A DNA stretch of 39,851 nucleotides from Oscillospiraceae bacterium (GCA_017435615.1 JAFSET010000052.1:1-39851); one strand, 5' to 3'. Positions 7,356-15,606 are shown, counted from the first letter of the stretch. A program made the numbers and translations. Notes: a model not told the origin generated them from the sequence alone.

Positions 7356-8213
7356 ATGACTTTAGGCGAAAAAATCTACAAACTCCGCACCGCAAAGGAA
7401 ATGTCTCAAGGTGATCTGGCGGATGCTGTGGAAGTATCCCGTCAATCCATTTCCAAATGGGAGACCAACGGATCTGTTCCGGAGCTGGATAAGCTAATCA
7501 AACTGAGCGAGATATTCGGTATTTCTTTAGATGAACTGGTACTGGATAAGAAGCAAGCAAAACAAGGTGCCAAGCCTGAGACAGCAGAGCAGAAGGTAAT
7601 CTATGTCGAGAGTCCTGTTCCCGGTTCTGCACAGAAAACCGCTGGTGTTGTTCTTCTTTGCATCTCCGTTTTGCTGTGGCTTATGATTGCGCTCTTCGGT
7701 GATATTGTTGCTGGCCTGGTTCCTGCTGCTCCCTTCGTGGCTTGTGGATCGATCTGCCTCCTTGTGAGGAAAAATGCTGGTCTTTGGTGTGCCTGGGTGG
7801 TTTACCTGTTCATTGATATCTACCTGAGATTTGCTTCCGGAGTCAATTGGCAATATGTTTTCTATCCGCACATCTATGCAGGTGAATGGACAATCCATTT
7901 GATCGTTGCATGGTGCCTTCTGGCAGCGTTTGCTGTTCTTACGATTGTAACTGCTCTTCAGAGTCGAAAAGTTTTGGCAGGGTCTATACACAGCAACCTG
8001 ATTGGCGCGATTTCCGGATGGGGTGTGTATGTAATTACTTGGTTCGTTTTCGCTCCGCCTGCCTATGATGCGCAGAATACTGTCGTATATTCGCAGCCTC
8101 ATAGATTTGTGTCAGCTGTTTCCGGCTGGCTCAGAGGTATCGGAATGGTTGTAGCCTTGGTATTCACCATACGGTTAATTGCAGATGTGTTGGCAAAGAG
8201 GAAAAAACAATAA
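7356..8213 (+). CDS. XRE-family regulator with a multi-span membrane domain
   Basis: 285 residues. Residues 1-65 are a Cro/CI-type helix-turn-helix with the SRQSISKWETNGSVPELDKL recognition region. A charged linker (about 66-90) precedes four or five hydrophobic segments spread over residues 95-280. This is a common Clostridia design in which a DNA-binding head is held at the membrane; the signals are generally unknown. ATG 7356 is taken as the start because GGAGG (7344-7348) lies seven bases upstream; the ATG at 7350 is too close to it. It is followed by a strong terminator and then an ECF sigma operon, so it is a separate unit. Confidence 0.85.
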   Translation: MTLGEKIYKLRTAKEMSQGDLADAVEVSRQSISKWETNGSVPELDKLIKLSEIFGISLDELVLDKKQAKQGAKPETAEQKVIYVESPVPGSAQKTAGVVLLCISVLLWLMIALFGDIVAGLVPAAPFVACGSICLLVRKNAGLWCAWVVYLFIDIYLRFASGVNWQYVFYPHIYAGEWTIHLIVAWCLLAAFAVLTIVTALQSRKVLAGSIHSNLIGAISGWGVYVITWFVFAPPAYDAQNTVVYSQPHRFVSAVSGWLRGIGMVVALVFTIRLIADVLAKRKKQ

Positions 8214-8220
8214 ACCTTGC

Positions 8221-8251
8221 GTGTAGCCCTAATCCCAGGGCTGCACTTTTT
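8221..8251 (+). terminator. Intrinsic terminator after the XRE-membrane regulator
   Basis: Ten-base stem (8221-8230 with 8237-8246, one G-T pair) and a six-base loop, followed by TTTTT at 8247-8251. Confidence 0.85.
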
Positions 8252-8342
8252 ATTAGAAGAAATATGAAATCTAAGATATAATAGAAAAAAGTTTGTAAGG
8301 TTTTTCGTCTTTTGAAGTCATATGAGTGAAGGAGGTGATAGC

Positions 8343-8840
8343 GTGACGGATTTCGAGAAGCTGTACCATACATACTTCCGTGATGTGTATCTGTACATCC
8401 GGCGGCTCTCCGGTGATGAATATATAGCCGAAGAGATCACCAGCGAAACATTCTTCAAGGCAATGCATTCCATAGACAGCTTCCGGGGTGAGTGTGATGT
8501 GCGTGTCTGGCTTTGTCAAATCGCTAAAAACTGCTACTATACCCACATCAAAAAGGCAGGAAGGGTCCAGAAGAGTGACTTGGATGCTCTGCAAAACTTT
8601 CCTGACCCCTCGCCAGGACTTGCGGAGCAGCTGATCCGCACAGAGGAAGTTCAGAGAATTCAGAAGGTCTTGCACGGTATTTCTGAGCCATACAAGGAAG
8701 TATTTATGTGGCGTGTATTTGCGCAGTTGAGTTTCAAACAGATCGGCAGTATCTTCGGGAAGAATGAGAACTGGGCCTGCGTCACCTATCACCGGGCAAG
8801 AAAAATGATTATTCTAAGATTGGAGGAGATGGAACGATGA
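8343..8840 (+). CDS. ECF-type RNA polymerase sigma factor
   Basis: 165-residue sigma-70 family protein of ECF size. Region 2 covers about residues 1-75 (LYHTYFRDVYLYIRRL, then EEITSETFFKAM and VWLCQIAKNCYY). Region 4 covers about 105-160 (EPYKEVFMWRVFAQLSFKQI and the recognition helix ending TYHRARKMI). No other domains. GTG 8343 is chosen because GGAGG (8331-8335) lies seven bases upstream; the ATG at 8322 has no ribosome binding site. It overlaps the next gene by ATGA, and that gene encodes a zinc-finger membrane anti-sigma factor, which fits an ECF module responding to an envelope signal. The regulon is unknown. Confidence 0.9.
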   Translation: MTDFEKLYHTYFRDVYLYIRRLSGDEYIAEEITSETFFKAMHSIDSFRGECDVRVWLCQIAKNCYYTHIKKAGRVQKSDLDALQNFPDPSPGLAEQLIRTEEVQRIQKVLHGISEPYKEVFMWRVFAQLSFKQIGSIFGKNENWACVTYHRARKMIILRLEEMER

Positions 8841-9391
8841 AATTGGATTGTTGGGTTGTCCGTGATTTGTTGCCCCTGTACGTCGAGAATATGGTAAGCG
8901 AGCAGACGGCAGAACAGATCAAGCAGCACCTTGCGGAATGTCCCGCTTGTCAGCGTGAGTATGACAGCTTCGGAAGCACCAGCCGACTGGATGTACTGGA
9001 CACACCTGCTGAATTTCCGCAAACGGATGCGAAACCCTTTCGGAAAGTGCTGCGCAAGCTGAACCGTCAAATGCACGGTCTTGCCTATGGTCTCATCATC
9101 TTCTTCATCCTATGGGGCTTTTCGCTGACCGGTGGAGAGGACTTGATGTACAACAGCGTGATCATGCCGATCGTGGGCTTGTTTGGCTATTATGTATTCA
9201 AGTGGAAGGCACTTTACAAGATGCCGCTTTTGTTGCTGATCATAAATTTCCTGGCATACCATCTGCGTTTTGCACAGATCGATCTCGTTTCGGTATTCCC
9301 TTGGACGGCGATTTATAGTATATTTGTCGTAGTCGGTGTGCTGATTGCTTTTCTGCTTCACTTTGCTTTCAGAAAGGAGCGTAAAGAATGA
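8837..9391 (+). CDS. Zinc-finger membrane anti-sigma factor
   Basis: 184 residues. The N-terminal domain has the zf-HC2 arrangement: Cys5, then His31, Cys35 and Cys38 in the HLAECPACQ motif. Such a domain sequesters the cognate ECF sigma factor. Four hydrophobic segments follow at roughly residues 78-95, 103-118, 126-143 and 158-178, so the protein is integral to the membrane, with the sigma-binding domain inside. It starts within the sigma stop (ATGA) and ends within the next start (ATGA), implying coupled translation and fixed stoichiometry. The signal and the mode of release are not visible. Confidence 0.88.
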   Translation: MKLDCWVVRDLLPLYVENMVSEQTAEQIKQHLAECPACQREYDSFGSTSRLDVLDTPAEFPQTDAKPFRKVLRKLNRQMHGLAYGLIIFFILWGFSLTGGEDLMYNSVIMPIVGLFGYYVFKWKALYKMPLLLLIINFLAYHLRFAQIDLVSVFPWTAIYSIFVVVGVLIAFLLHFAFRKERKE

Positions 9392-10221
9392 AGACGAAGA
9401 TATTGAAGATTGCTGCGCTGGTGGCCGCCTTGGCACTGATCGCTGGCATCTGTATATTCGCAAACAGTCTTGTGGGCAATCCGATCTCCAAACTGCTGGC
9501 AACCAATACAGCCAAGCAATATATCAAAGAAAAACATCCGGATATGGACTATCAACTGGATGGTGTAACATTCAATTTTAAGGTTGTCTGTTACAATGCC
9601 TACTTCACCTCTCCATCCAGTCCTGACAGCAGCTTCACCCTTATGCTCGGTATGGATGGTAGGATTGTTCACGATTATTATGAGGCTCATGTTGTTGAGA
9701 GAGGAAATACTGCACGCAGGCTTGAAGAAGAGTATAGAACCGCGGTAGGTAAGGTTCTGGACAATCCGTCATTCCCGTATAACAGCCATATTGCCTTCGG
9801 TGAGCTGCAGTTCATCCAGGAGGATTATCTAGATGCACAGGGCGTGCCAACCTATGCATTGAATGTGAACGAACTGGAGCTGGACGGTATCTACGATGTC
9901 AACGAGCTTGGCGCAAAGGCTGGCAAGCTAACGATCTACATTTATGATGATACTGTTACCGTGGAGCGACTCGCGGAGATCATTTTGGATATCAAAGGCA
10001 TACTGGAGGATGCCGGCGTGCGGTTTTATGTGTTGGACTGCGTCTTGGAGTATCCAAAACCGGAAAGCGGCGAATGGAAGGAAGGCCGCGTAGAGGTGAT
10101 GGACTTCTTGTGTTCTGATATCTATGAGGAAGGCCTTATCGAGCGTGTTCAGGCATCCAATGACGCTGCTGAGAAATATTACAACGAGATGGATGCAGTA
10201 AAGCAGGAAGAACAGGAATAG
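9388..10221 (+). CDS. Membrane-anchored YfjL-like protein of the ECF module
   Basis: 277 residues with one N-terminal hydrophobic segment (about residues 7-27) and no lipobox, so it is either anchored or secreted with an uncut signal. The rest is a soluble alpha/beta-looking domain. It resembles the YfjL-like proteins that accompany sigma/anti-sigma pairs in Firmicutes; this is recognised from overall pattern and is moderate in confidence. It overlaps the anti-sigma gene by four bases. By position it may modulate the anti-sigma factor or be a target of the sigma factor. Function is not established. Confidence 0.65.
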   Translation: MKTKILKIAALVAALALIAGICIFANSLVGNPISKLLATNTAKQYIKEKHPDMDYQLDGVTFNFKVVCYNAYFTSPSSPDSSFTLMLGMDGRIVHDYYEAHVVERGNTARRLEEEYRTAVGKVLDNPSFPYNSHIAFGELQFIQEDYLDAQGVPTYALNVNELELDGIYDVNELGAKAGKLTIYIYDDTVTVERLAEIILDIKGILEDAGVRFYVLDCVLEYPKPESGEWKEGRVEVMDFLCSDIYEEGLIERVQASNDAAEKYYNEMDAVKQEEQE

Positions 10222-10258
10222 TGAAACGCGGAGCATCTGCCTGTTAAGGAGATAGCTA

Positions 10259-10286
10259 TTGATTTTACGTGAAATTTATGTATAAT
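10259..10286 (+). promoter_or_regulatory. Candidate promoter for the zinc-ribbon protein gene
   Basis: TTGATT at 10259-10264 and TATAAT at 10281-10286 with a 16-bp spacer, about 45 bases before the GTG start at 10332. Confidence 0.6.
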
Positions 10287-10331
10287 AAAGCGAAAGATAG
10301 TTGATATCAAACATGAAAGGGGAGCTGTCCT

Positions 10332-12080
10332 GTGTTTTGTGAAAAATGTGGAAAAGCCCTGAATGATGACAGCAGCTTTTGCCAGTATTGCGGAGCGGCT
10401 GTTGAAAGGCATTTGGAAGAAGACATGGACAAAGTGGATGTACCTGTGGAGCAGTCTGCAGATCGTTCGCCGGAATTTGGAAAACGGACCAAACTGCTGT
10501 GCCTGATCGGTGCAGGCGTTGTGATCCTTGCAGCCATCATAGCCTTAGTTTTCAATGCCTCCAACCTGTCAAGTTGGTTTGTCAGGTCTTTTACTTCCCC
10601 TGAGGAATATTTGGAAAAGGTTTATATGCAAAACGCAGAGGCTGCGCTTTCACAAGTGCTGCCGGTTTATGAGGAACAGCTTGCACAGCAGGAGCTTCAG
10701 CAGGATTTTGCAATTGGCACAGAGCTTCATATCAAGCCGGGGAAGCAGCTTCTCGGTATGCTGACTTCGGCAGAGGACAGTGAAATTCAAATGGACCTTT
10801 CCTGGCTTTCGGATATTCGCTTTTCTGTTGAGTCCGTATCCAGTCAGGGAATTCAGGAAAACGATATAGGGCTTGGCCTTGGCTCCCAGAATATTCTTCT
10901 GCTGGAGCAGATTTTGGATCTTGAAAACCAAAAGCAGTATTTCATACTGCCTGAATTACACAACGATGCACTGTATACAGAGCTGAATTCGTCGGATGCG
11001 GTATCCGCCGAAACAGCGAAGCTGTATGCAGACGCTCTGCCCTCTGCGGATGTGATCCGGGCGCTGGTGCAGCGTTACCTGCCGATCATGCTGGGGAATT
11101 TTGCCAGTGTTGCGCGTTCCTCTGAGCAGGTCACTGTGGGTGATATGACCCAGGAGTTGACAGTGCTGACAGCTTATATGGAGCAGGAGGACCTGATCGG
11201 TCTTGTGACGGAAATGCTGACAACGGCAAAGCAGGATCAGGAGCTTAAGTCTGTTATTGAAGGCTATGGTGTCGTGTATAACGACATGACGGCACGTTCC
11301 ATGGATGCGTACAGTGACTTTTTTGAGCAGGAGTATGTGCCTGAGGATCTGTATCAGCAGTTTTTGGAGCAAATCGAGCTGGAGCTGGAAGAATTGCAGA
11401 AAGAGCTGGACAGCGCAAACGCCGAACATCATTTGTACTTTTATACATATCTGAACAGCAACAATAGAATCGTCGGACAAAAACTTGTGCTAAGCGGTGA
11501 AGATGGCGGATTTAGCCACATCACGCTGGAGGATCGGGGCCGTTTTGAAAGCACAGTAACCTTAGGTGATCTGCAGATTTCCGGTAAAGGTACCGTAGGT
11601 GATGCAACCGATTGCACCTTTACAGTTTGTCAGGATACCCAGGAAATGGCGACGGTCCGGTTGGAAGGCACATCGGAAAACGGACGCGTTACCTGTCAGG
11701 CTCAGATCAAACCCACGGCTGCGCTGCGCAGTGCCATTGCGGAGGATATGGAGCTGGATGACGCAACGGCTGCAATGCTTTCCGCCGCGGATATGACATG
11801 GATGATCTCTTTGGAAGGTACCGACAAGGAGGGCACCGCTTGCGCGACGCTTACGGTTGGAAATGATGTATTTCTGGAAGTGAGTGCGACTCCCCGGCAG
11901 ATGGATCCCGAGCAGCCGGTTGTACCCCAAAATGCGGTCTGCGCCGATGATGAAGAGGCACTGTCCCAATGGATTTTGTCGTTGCGATGGGATACACTGA
12001 TGGAACAAATGACGAAGGCCGGGGTTCCTCAGGAGCTGCTGCTTGCGCTTTTGCTGGGGATGCAGGCAGATACATATTGA
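10332..12080 (+). CDS. Zinc-ribbon membrane protein with a large extracytoplasmic region
   Basis: 582 residues. An N-terminal zinc ribbon is clear: CEKC at 3-6 and CQYC at 17-20. An acidic linker leads to one transmembrane segment at about residues 55-74, placing the ribbon inside and about 500 residues outside. The outer part is rich in Glu, Gln and Leu with a helical stretch around residues 330-360, and contains no motif I can name. Proteins of this layout are common in Clostridia and mostly uncharacterised. The start is GTG 10332, preceded by AAAGGGGAG. Its stop overlaps the region leading into a small S26-type peptidase gene, so the two are probably co-transcribed. Confidence 0.75.
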   Translation: MFCEKCGKALNDDSSFCQYCGAAVERHLEEDMDKVDVPVEQSADRSPEFGKRTKLLCLIGAGVVILAAIIALVFNASNLSSWFVRSFTSPEEYLEKVYMQNAEAALSQVLPVYEEQLAQQELQQDFAIGTELHIKPGKQLLGMLTSAEDSEIQMDLSWLSDIRFSVESVSSQGIQENDIGLGLGSQNILLLEQILDLENQKQYFILPELHNDALYTELNSSDAVSAETAKLYADALPSADVIRALVQRYLPIMLGNFASVARSSEQVTVGDMTQELTVLTAYMEQEDLIGLVTEMLTTAKQDQELKSVIEGYGVVYNDMTARSMDAYSDFFEQEYVPEDLYQQFLEQIELELEELQKELDSANAEHHLYFYTYLNSNNRIVGQKLVLSGEDGGFSHITLEDRGRFESTVTLGDLQISGKGTVGDATDCTFTVCQDTQEMATVRLEGTSENGRVTCQAQIKPTAALRSAIAEDMELDDATAAMLSAADMTWMISLEGTDKEGTACATLTVGNDVFLEVSATPRQMDPEQPVVPQNAVCADDEEALSQWILSLRWDTLMEQMTKAGVPQELLLALLLGMQADTY

Positions 12081-12097
12081 TGGTGTGGGAGTATATG

Positions 12098-12580
12098 ATG
12101 GCTGAAAAATATATTGAAATAAATGAAACGCTCTCCGTTGAGGATTGGCAGAAGCGGTGCCAAAGTGGGGAGAATGTTTCTGCAGATGTGAACCTTGTAG
12201 GTGTCAGCATGTATCCGCTGGCAAGACCGCATGGCGATTCGGTGCGGATCGTGCCGGTGCGCAGAAGCCTGGTGCTTGGCGATGTGGTTATGTTTCATAC
12301 AAAAAAAGGAAAGATCGTTACGCATCGAGTTTTTAAATTGGATGAAAACACACTGCAAACCTGGGGAGATAACTGCGAAAAACCGGATCCGGCCATTCCT
12401 TACGAATATGTCTATGGGCTTGTGACCCATTTTCATCGCAAGGGTCGGCTGATCTATGTGGATACACCGGCCTGGAGATTATATGGCAGGATTGTCCGCC
12501 ATTTTGCGCCTGTGCGTCGTTTTTATAAAAAAACACGCTCTGCGCTGTCCAGGCTTGTAAAAGGAAATAAAAAACAGTGA
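12098..12580 (+). CDS. Small S24/S26-type peptidase with a Ser/His dyad and no membrane segment
   Basis: 160 residues resembling signal-peptidase-like S26 proteases. Visible motifs are VSMYP with Ser37 as nucleophile, then LGDVVMF, VTHRVFK with His76 (the position held by Lys in ordinary bacterial leader peptidases; His marks the ER/SipW type), and TWGDN at 88-92. Unlike true signal peptidases no hydrophobic anchor is visible. The C-terminus is strongly basic (RRFYKKTRSALSRLVKGNKK), which might favour membrane contact. ATG 12098 is preferred because GGGAG lies six bases upstream; the frame stays open further upstream into the previous gene. The likely partner is the zinc-ribbon membrane protein encoded just upstream; this is inferred from position only. 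Confidence 0.72.
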   Translation: MAEKYIEINETLSVEDWQKRCQSGENVSADVNLVGVSMYPLARPHGDSVRIVPVRRSLVLGDVVMFHTKKGKIVTHRVFKLDENTLQTWGDNCEKPDPAIPYEYVYGLVTHFHRKGRLIYVDTPAWRLYGRIVRHFAPVRRFYKKTRSALSRLVKGNKKQ

Positions 12581-12583
12581 TCA

Positions 12584-12618
12584 AAAAAGGAAGTGACCTG
12601 TCGGGCCACTTCCTTTTT
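12584..12618 (+). terminator. Bidirectional intrinsic terminator
   Basis: A 15-base stem with one mismatch (12584-12598 with 12604-12618) and a short loop, A-rich on the left and T-rich on the right. It lies between two convergent genes and can end both. Confidence 0.88.
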
Positions 12619-12621
12619 GTA

Positions 12622-13209
12622 TCACTGTTCTTCGTTATCTAAAGACTGAAACTTGGAGTCTTTACGGTTATATACGATGGCGTAATCCACAAAAGCAATA
12701 ATGAGGAAAATACCGTCGACCAGCGTAATGATCTGCACAGCGGCTTCGGGAATACGGGGCAGCATCACCAGCAGGATCAGGCTGACAAACAAAATGGTCG
12801 TGCATATCTTGCCGGTAACCTGCGCACCTTTCAGCATTTTGCCCTTCTTCAGCCGTAACAGTCCGGCAATCAACTGGAAGATTTCCTTGATAAAGATCAG
12901 GATCACCAAGGACCATAAAATCGGATGGGTGATGGACAGACAGATCACCATCGTAAATTGTGTGATCTTGTCGGCCAGAGGATCCAGGATCTTTCCAACC
13001 GTGGAGATCATATTAAAGCGTCTGGCAATTTGACCGTCGATCAGATCTGTCAGGCAGGAAACGGCAAGTATGGCCGCAGCAACATAATAATCTGTGTCAC
13101 TTCTGGCATTTAAGTAGATCCCCGCATAGAGCGGCACAAGCACCAGCCGAAACAGACTCAGTAAATTCGGTATGGTGAAGATCTCCTTTTTCCAGTCTTT
13201 GATGATCAT
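12622..13209 (-). CDS. pgsA: CDP-alcohol phosphatidyltransferase (PgsA-like)
   Basis: 195-residue membrane enzyme of phospholipid synthesis, probably transferring a phosphatidyl group from CDP-diacylglycerol to glycerol 3-phosphate. The family motif is complete: Asp55 and Asp58-Gly59, Ala62-Arg63, Gly72, Asp76 and Asp80. Several hydrophobic segments at about residues 10-33, 42-58, 85-110 and 130-180 are consistent with a multi-span protein. Another CDP-alcohol acceptor cannot be excluded from sequence alone. Start ATG 13209 has GGAGG seven bases upstream, and its own promoter lies in the gap behind the next gene, so it is not dependent on the neighbouring spore-type operon. Confidence 0.85.
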   Translation of the reverse strand: MIIKDWKKEIFTIPNLLSLFRLVLVPLYAGIYLNARSDTDYYVAAAILAVSCLTDLIDGQIARRFNMISTVGKILDPLADKITQFTMVICLSITHPILWSLVILIFIKEIFQLIAGLLRLKKGKMLKGAQVTGKICTTILFVSLILLVMLPRIPEAAVQIITLVDGIFLIIAFVDYAIVYNRKDSKFQSLDNEEQ

Positions 13210-13238
13210 AGTTCTTCCTCCGGGTGTACGTTAGTCCT

Positions 13239-13267
13239 ATTATATTTCTTTTCGGCAAGGTAATCAA
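13239..13267 (-). promoter_or_regulatory. Promoter of the pgsA-like gene
   Basis: On the minus strand TTGATT (13262-13267) and TATAAT (13239-13244) with a 17-bp spacer, directly after the end of the upstream peptidoglycan-binding gene. Confidence 0.72.
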
Positions 13268-13269
13268 GT

Positions 13270-13860
13270 CTATTCTGCAAATATTCTTAAAAAATTAAGA
13301 TTTGTTTCGGGCTGTACCGCGGAAATTATACGTCTTTGCGCGTTGTGATGGGCGTTGAGTGAAAAGTGACGGGATAAATTTTTCCAGGTGACCTTATCCA
13401 ATGCGCCTGTTTCCGGCAGCCCAGCCAGCCGTTGAAAGCCGGACAGGGCATTTTGTGTTTTCTCATCAAATATTCCGGTGTGATCCGGCGAAGGAATATC
13501 GGCGTGATCCCTTGCGAGCCAAATTAAAAGGGTTTGCATCAAATAGATATATGGACCATCATCTCCCAACCGAAAAACCTGACCGGGTTCCATGATGATC
13601 TCAATGGGTTCGGCTTTGCCTGTGCGAATCAGGGCCGGTTCGTAAAGCTGTGCAATGCGCTCCCAGGTCTGCTGGTCCGTGATTCCAGTCAACGGAAGAT
13701 TTTCCCGCCTTTGCAATTCGGTTACAGCAGCCATGGTCGTTGGGCCGTATATACCGTCAGGTACGACTGTGGGCAAAGATGGATCATCCTCGGCCAAAAC
13801 ACGCAGCATGGTTTGCAAGCTGCGCACCGGTTGACCAAGGAAGGAGTCAGCAGGTCTCAT
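13270..13860 (-). CDS. Peptidoglycan-binding protein with two PG_binding_1 repeats
   Basis: 196 residues, third gene of a minus-strand operon. Two PG_binding_1-type repeats are visible: residues about 10-70 (VRSLQTMLRVL, VPDGIYGPTTMAAVTELQR, TGITDQQTWERI) and about 92-165 (LGDDGPYIYLMQTLL, GIFDEKTQNALSGFQR, TGALDKVTWKNL). No signal peptide and no catalytic domain, so it is probably a structural or targeting protein. Start ATG 13860 overlaps the previous stop by four bases, with GGAGG seven bases before it. The whole operon sits behind a sporulation-type promoter, so a role in spore cortex or coat is likely; this is inference. Confidence 0.8.
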   Translation of the reverse strand: MRPADSFLGQPVRSLQTMLRVLAEDDPSLPTVVPDGIYGPTTMAAVTELQRRENLPLTGITDQQTWERIAQLYEPALIRTGKAEPIEIIMEPGQVFRLGDDGPYIYLMQTLLIWLARDHADIPSPDHTGIFDEKTQNALSGFQRLAGLPETGALDKVTWKNLSRHFSLNAHHNAQRRIISAVQPETNLNFLRIFAE

Positions 13861-15113
13861 CGTACCACCTCCTGACGCACAGGGTCTTGATTGCCAACAT
13901 AAAGGTCCCTCCCCGGGAATTGGGTCATCGTGGTTGTCTGCGCGTATGCGGTCTGTGCCGTGGACCTGTTCCGGTTGCGCTGCATCCCGGAGACGGCAAC
14001 AGCAGGATTTTGTCCTGACGGGAAGCGTTCCTGAGCGCGCAGAGTGGTGTTTTCAATGCCGGAAAACTGGTCGTACAGAGTGTCCCAGGTGGTTTGCCCC
14101 ACGGTACCGGTTTCCGGTAGCTGATAGCGCCGCTGAAACGCAAGCACAGCGGAGGTGGTGGCCGGGCCGTAGACTCCGTCTACAGTCACAGGCGGTATGG
14201 AAGCAATATATTCGGAAAGCACAGACAGCATATATTGAAGCTGCCGCACCTTATCCCCGGTGTTACCGGCCTGTAACGTGGTTGGGGGAGACCAGTTGAT
14301 CGCATAAAACTGCTGTCCCTGACTTCGCAGCTCTGAAAGGCGTGTTACAGCGGTGTAAAGCCGGACAATTCGGTACCAGGTAGCAGGCCCTACGATCCCG
14401 TCCACAGTCAGGCCGAATATTTGCTGGAAGGCCCGCACCGCAGCTTCCGTGCGGGACCCAAACACGCCGTCTGCGGCAGGAATTTTCGGAATGGCCGGAT
14501 AGCTTTGACTGATTCGGTTTAAAGACACCTGTAAAACCACCACGCTGGGACCGGTGCTGCCTGTGCGCAGCGGTGTACCCGGGTAGGATGGGGTGTTGCC
14601 ACGAATGGGAGCGTTGGTGACGGTTTCCACATTACCGTAGTAGCTGCGCAGGATCTGATCTGAGCTGTATCCTTGCTGAGCAAGATTTTGGCTGCCCCAT
14701 TGGCTTAATCCCTGACAGGTCACAGTGGTCCCATTGCAGAATTTCGCGGCCAATGGTTCCACAAAGCCCGGTCTTCGCAGATAATCGTTAAATAATTCAT
14801 CCACCAGTCTGGATATATTCTCGAAATAGCTTCTGCCGGCAACAAAAGCCTGATCAAAGGCGGTGTCGTTGGTAATATCAAAATCATAACCTCTGCTGCG
14901 GTAAAACTCTGTATAAACCCTGTTGAGCGCATAGGATACGATGGCCAATATATTGGCTCTGAGCGCGCTTTCGTCCCAGGTCGGATATATTTCGCTGGAG
15001 GCAGTGTTTTTGACATAGTTTGCAAAGGGTACTGTTACATTTGCGGCGTTTTGGGACGGACTTCCCAAATGAACGGTGATCGTTTCCGGTATAAAAGGCG
15101 TTACGGTAGGCAT
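13857..15113 (-). CDS. SpoIID/LytB-like protein with peptidoglycan-binding repeats
   Basis: 418 residues. The N-terminal 170 residues resemble the SpoIID/LytB fold: VPFANYVKNTASSEIYP, ALRANILAIVSYALNR, then the conserved GLSQWGSQNLAQQGYSSDQI and LRSYYGN. SpoIID is a lytic transglycosylase in sporulation. Whether this divergent relative is catalytic is unclear; it is shorter here and has no signal peptide. Two PG_binding_1 repeats follow at about residues 185-250 (GPSVVVLQVSLNRI, DGVFGSRTEAAVRAFQQ) and 285-350 (GDKVRQLQYMLSVL, DGVYGPATTSAVLAFQR). A Gln/Thr-rich tail ends the protein. Start ATG 15113 has GGAGG six bases upstream. Often such proteins are labelled spore cortex-lytic-like. Confidence 0.78.
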   Translation of the reverse strand: MPTVTPFIPETITVHLGSPSQNAANVTVPFANYVKNTASSEIYPTWDESALRANILAIVSYALNRVYTEFYRSRGYDFDITNDTAFDQAFVAGRSYFENISRLVDELFNDYLRRPGFVEPLAAKFCNGTTVTCQGLSQWGSQNLAQQGYSSDQILRSYYGNVETVTNAPIRGNTPSYPGTPLRTGSTGPSVVVLQVSLNRISQSYPAIPKIPAADGVFGSRTEAAVRAFQQIFGLTVDGIVGPATWYRIVRLYTAVTRLSELRSQGQQFYAINWSPPTTLQAGNTGDKVRQLQYMLSVLSEYIASIPPVTVDGVYGPATTSAVLAFQRRYQLPETGTVGQTTWDTLYDQFSGIENTTLRAQERFPSGQNPAVAVSGMQRNRNRSTAQTAYAQTTTMTQFPGRDLYVGNQDPVRQEVVR

Positions 15114-15125
15114 ATCGTTCCTCCC

Positions 15126-15509
15126 TTACAGGTTTTGCGCAGGAGTGTTGAAGAGCTCTACCTGGTTCCAGTATTCCGGAAGCTCGGATAGAGGAATCAG
15201 CTCCAGATTTTGGGTGGTGACCGTATTTGGGAAAACCTGCAGCCCCTTCACCTCGATTTCCTCGTAGTTCTCAAGCCTTGCGTACAGATCCACTGTCCGG
15301 AAGGGTTGGACTCCTGTGTTAGGCGTTTGGCCGGCGGATAGGTCCGGGACTGTGATGGATACAGGTTGTGGGAGCTGTCCGCTGCGATCGGTCAGGCGCA
15401 GTGCGATGGCAGAGCCCGTGGGCTCGGTAATGGCAACTGCTACATCCTTTAAGGGGATTTGTGCATTACTGGTATAGGCGTGTACCTGGATATAGCCAGT
15501 GGCAGACAA
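15126..15509 (-). CDS. Small spore-operon protein with a carboxypeptidase-regulatory-like beta domain
   Basis: 127 residues, first gene of the minus-strand operon. The sequence (GYIQVHAYTSNAQIPLKDVA, AITEPTGSAIALRLTDRSGQ) looks like a small beta-sandwich of the carboxypeptidase-regulatory or PEGA kind. The rest is unremarkable and there is no signal peptide. Homologues in Clostridia are often labelled spore cortex-lytic, but no enzyme motif is present. The start is TTG 15509: AAAGGAGG lies eight bases upstream and no ATG fits. The gene is followed after 12 bases by the SpoIID-like gene. Its leader is part of a perfect inverted repeat shared with the divergent asparagine synthase gene. Confidence 0.7.
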   Translation of the reverse strand: MSATGYIQVHAYTSNAQIPLKDVAVAITEPTGSAIALRLTDRSGQLPQPVSITVPDLSAGQTPNTGVQPFRTVDLYARLENYEEIEVKGLQVFPNTVTTQNLELIPLSELPEYWNQVELFNTPAQNL

Positions 15510-15518
15510 TGAAATGCC

Positions 15519-15606
15519 CTCCTTTCTCCACTATTGTATGTAAAAAACATGAAAAGGTGCTATACACGGCGGCATATTCTTTGACATACAATAGTGGAGA
15601 AAGGAG
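15519..15606. promoter_or_regulatory. Mirrored divergent sporulation-type promoter region
   Basis: A perfect 23-bp inverted repeat (15519-15541 and 15584-15606) is separated by 42 bp. Each arm carries, outward-facing, CATACAATA, a short leader and the ribosome binding site AAAGGAG of its gene. CATACAATA fits the -10 of mother-cell sigma factors (sigma-E CATACAMT; sigma-K CATANNNTA). An AC dinucleotide lies 17 bp upstream of the plus-strand -10 (15566-15567) and 16 bp upstream of the minus-strand -10 (15557-15558), as in the sigma-K pattern AC-N16/17-CATANNNTA. No sigma-A -35/-10 pair is evident. The sigma assignment is inference from consensus. Confidence 0.7.

Noticed and set aside
8291-8322. 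Possible ECF-type autoregulatory promoter (TTGTAAGG followed by CGTC)
   Set aside because: The CGTC is only about six bases from the -35-like word. The alternative -10 (GTCATA) leaves almost no leader. A TATAAT at 8277-8282 is present but has no good -35. Not strong enough to list as a feature.
15519-15606. Terminal inverted repeats of a miniature transposon
   Set aside because: The enclosed 42 bp is too short, there is no target duplication, and the arms coincide with -10 elements and ribosome binding sites of both flanking genes.
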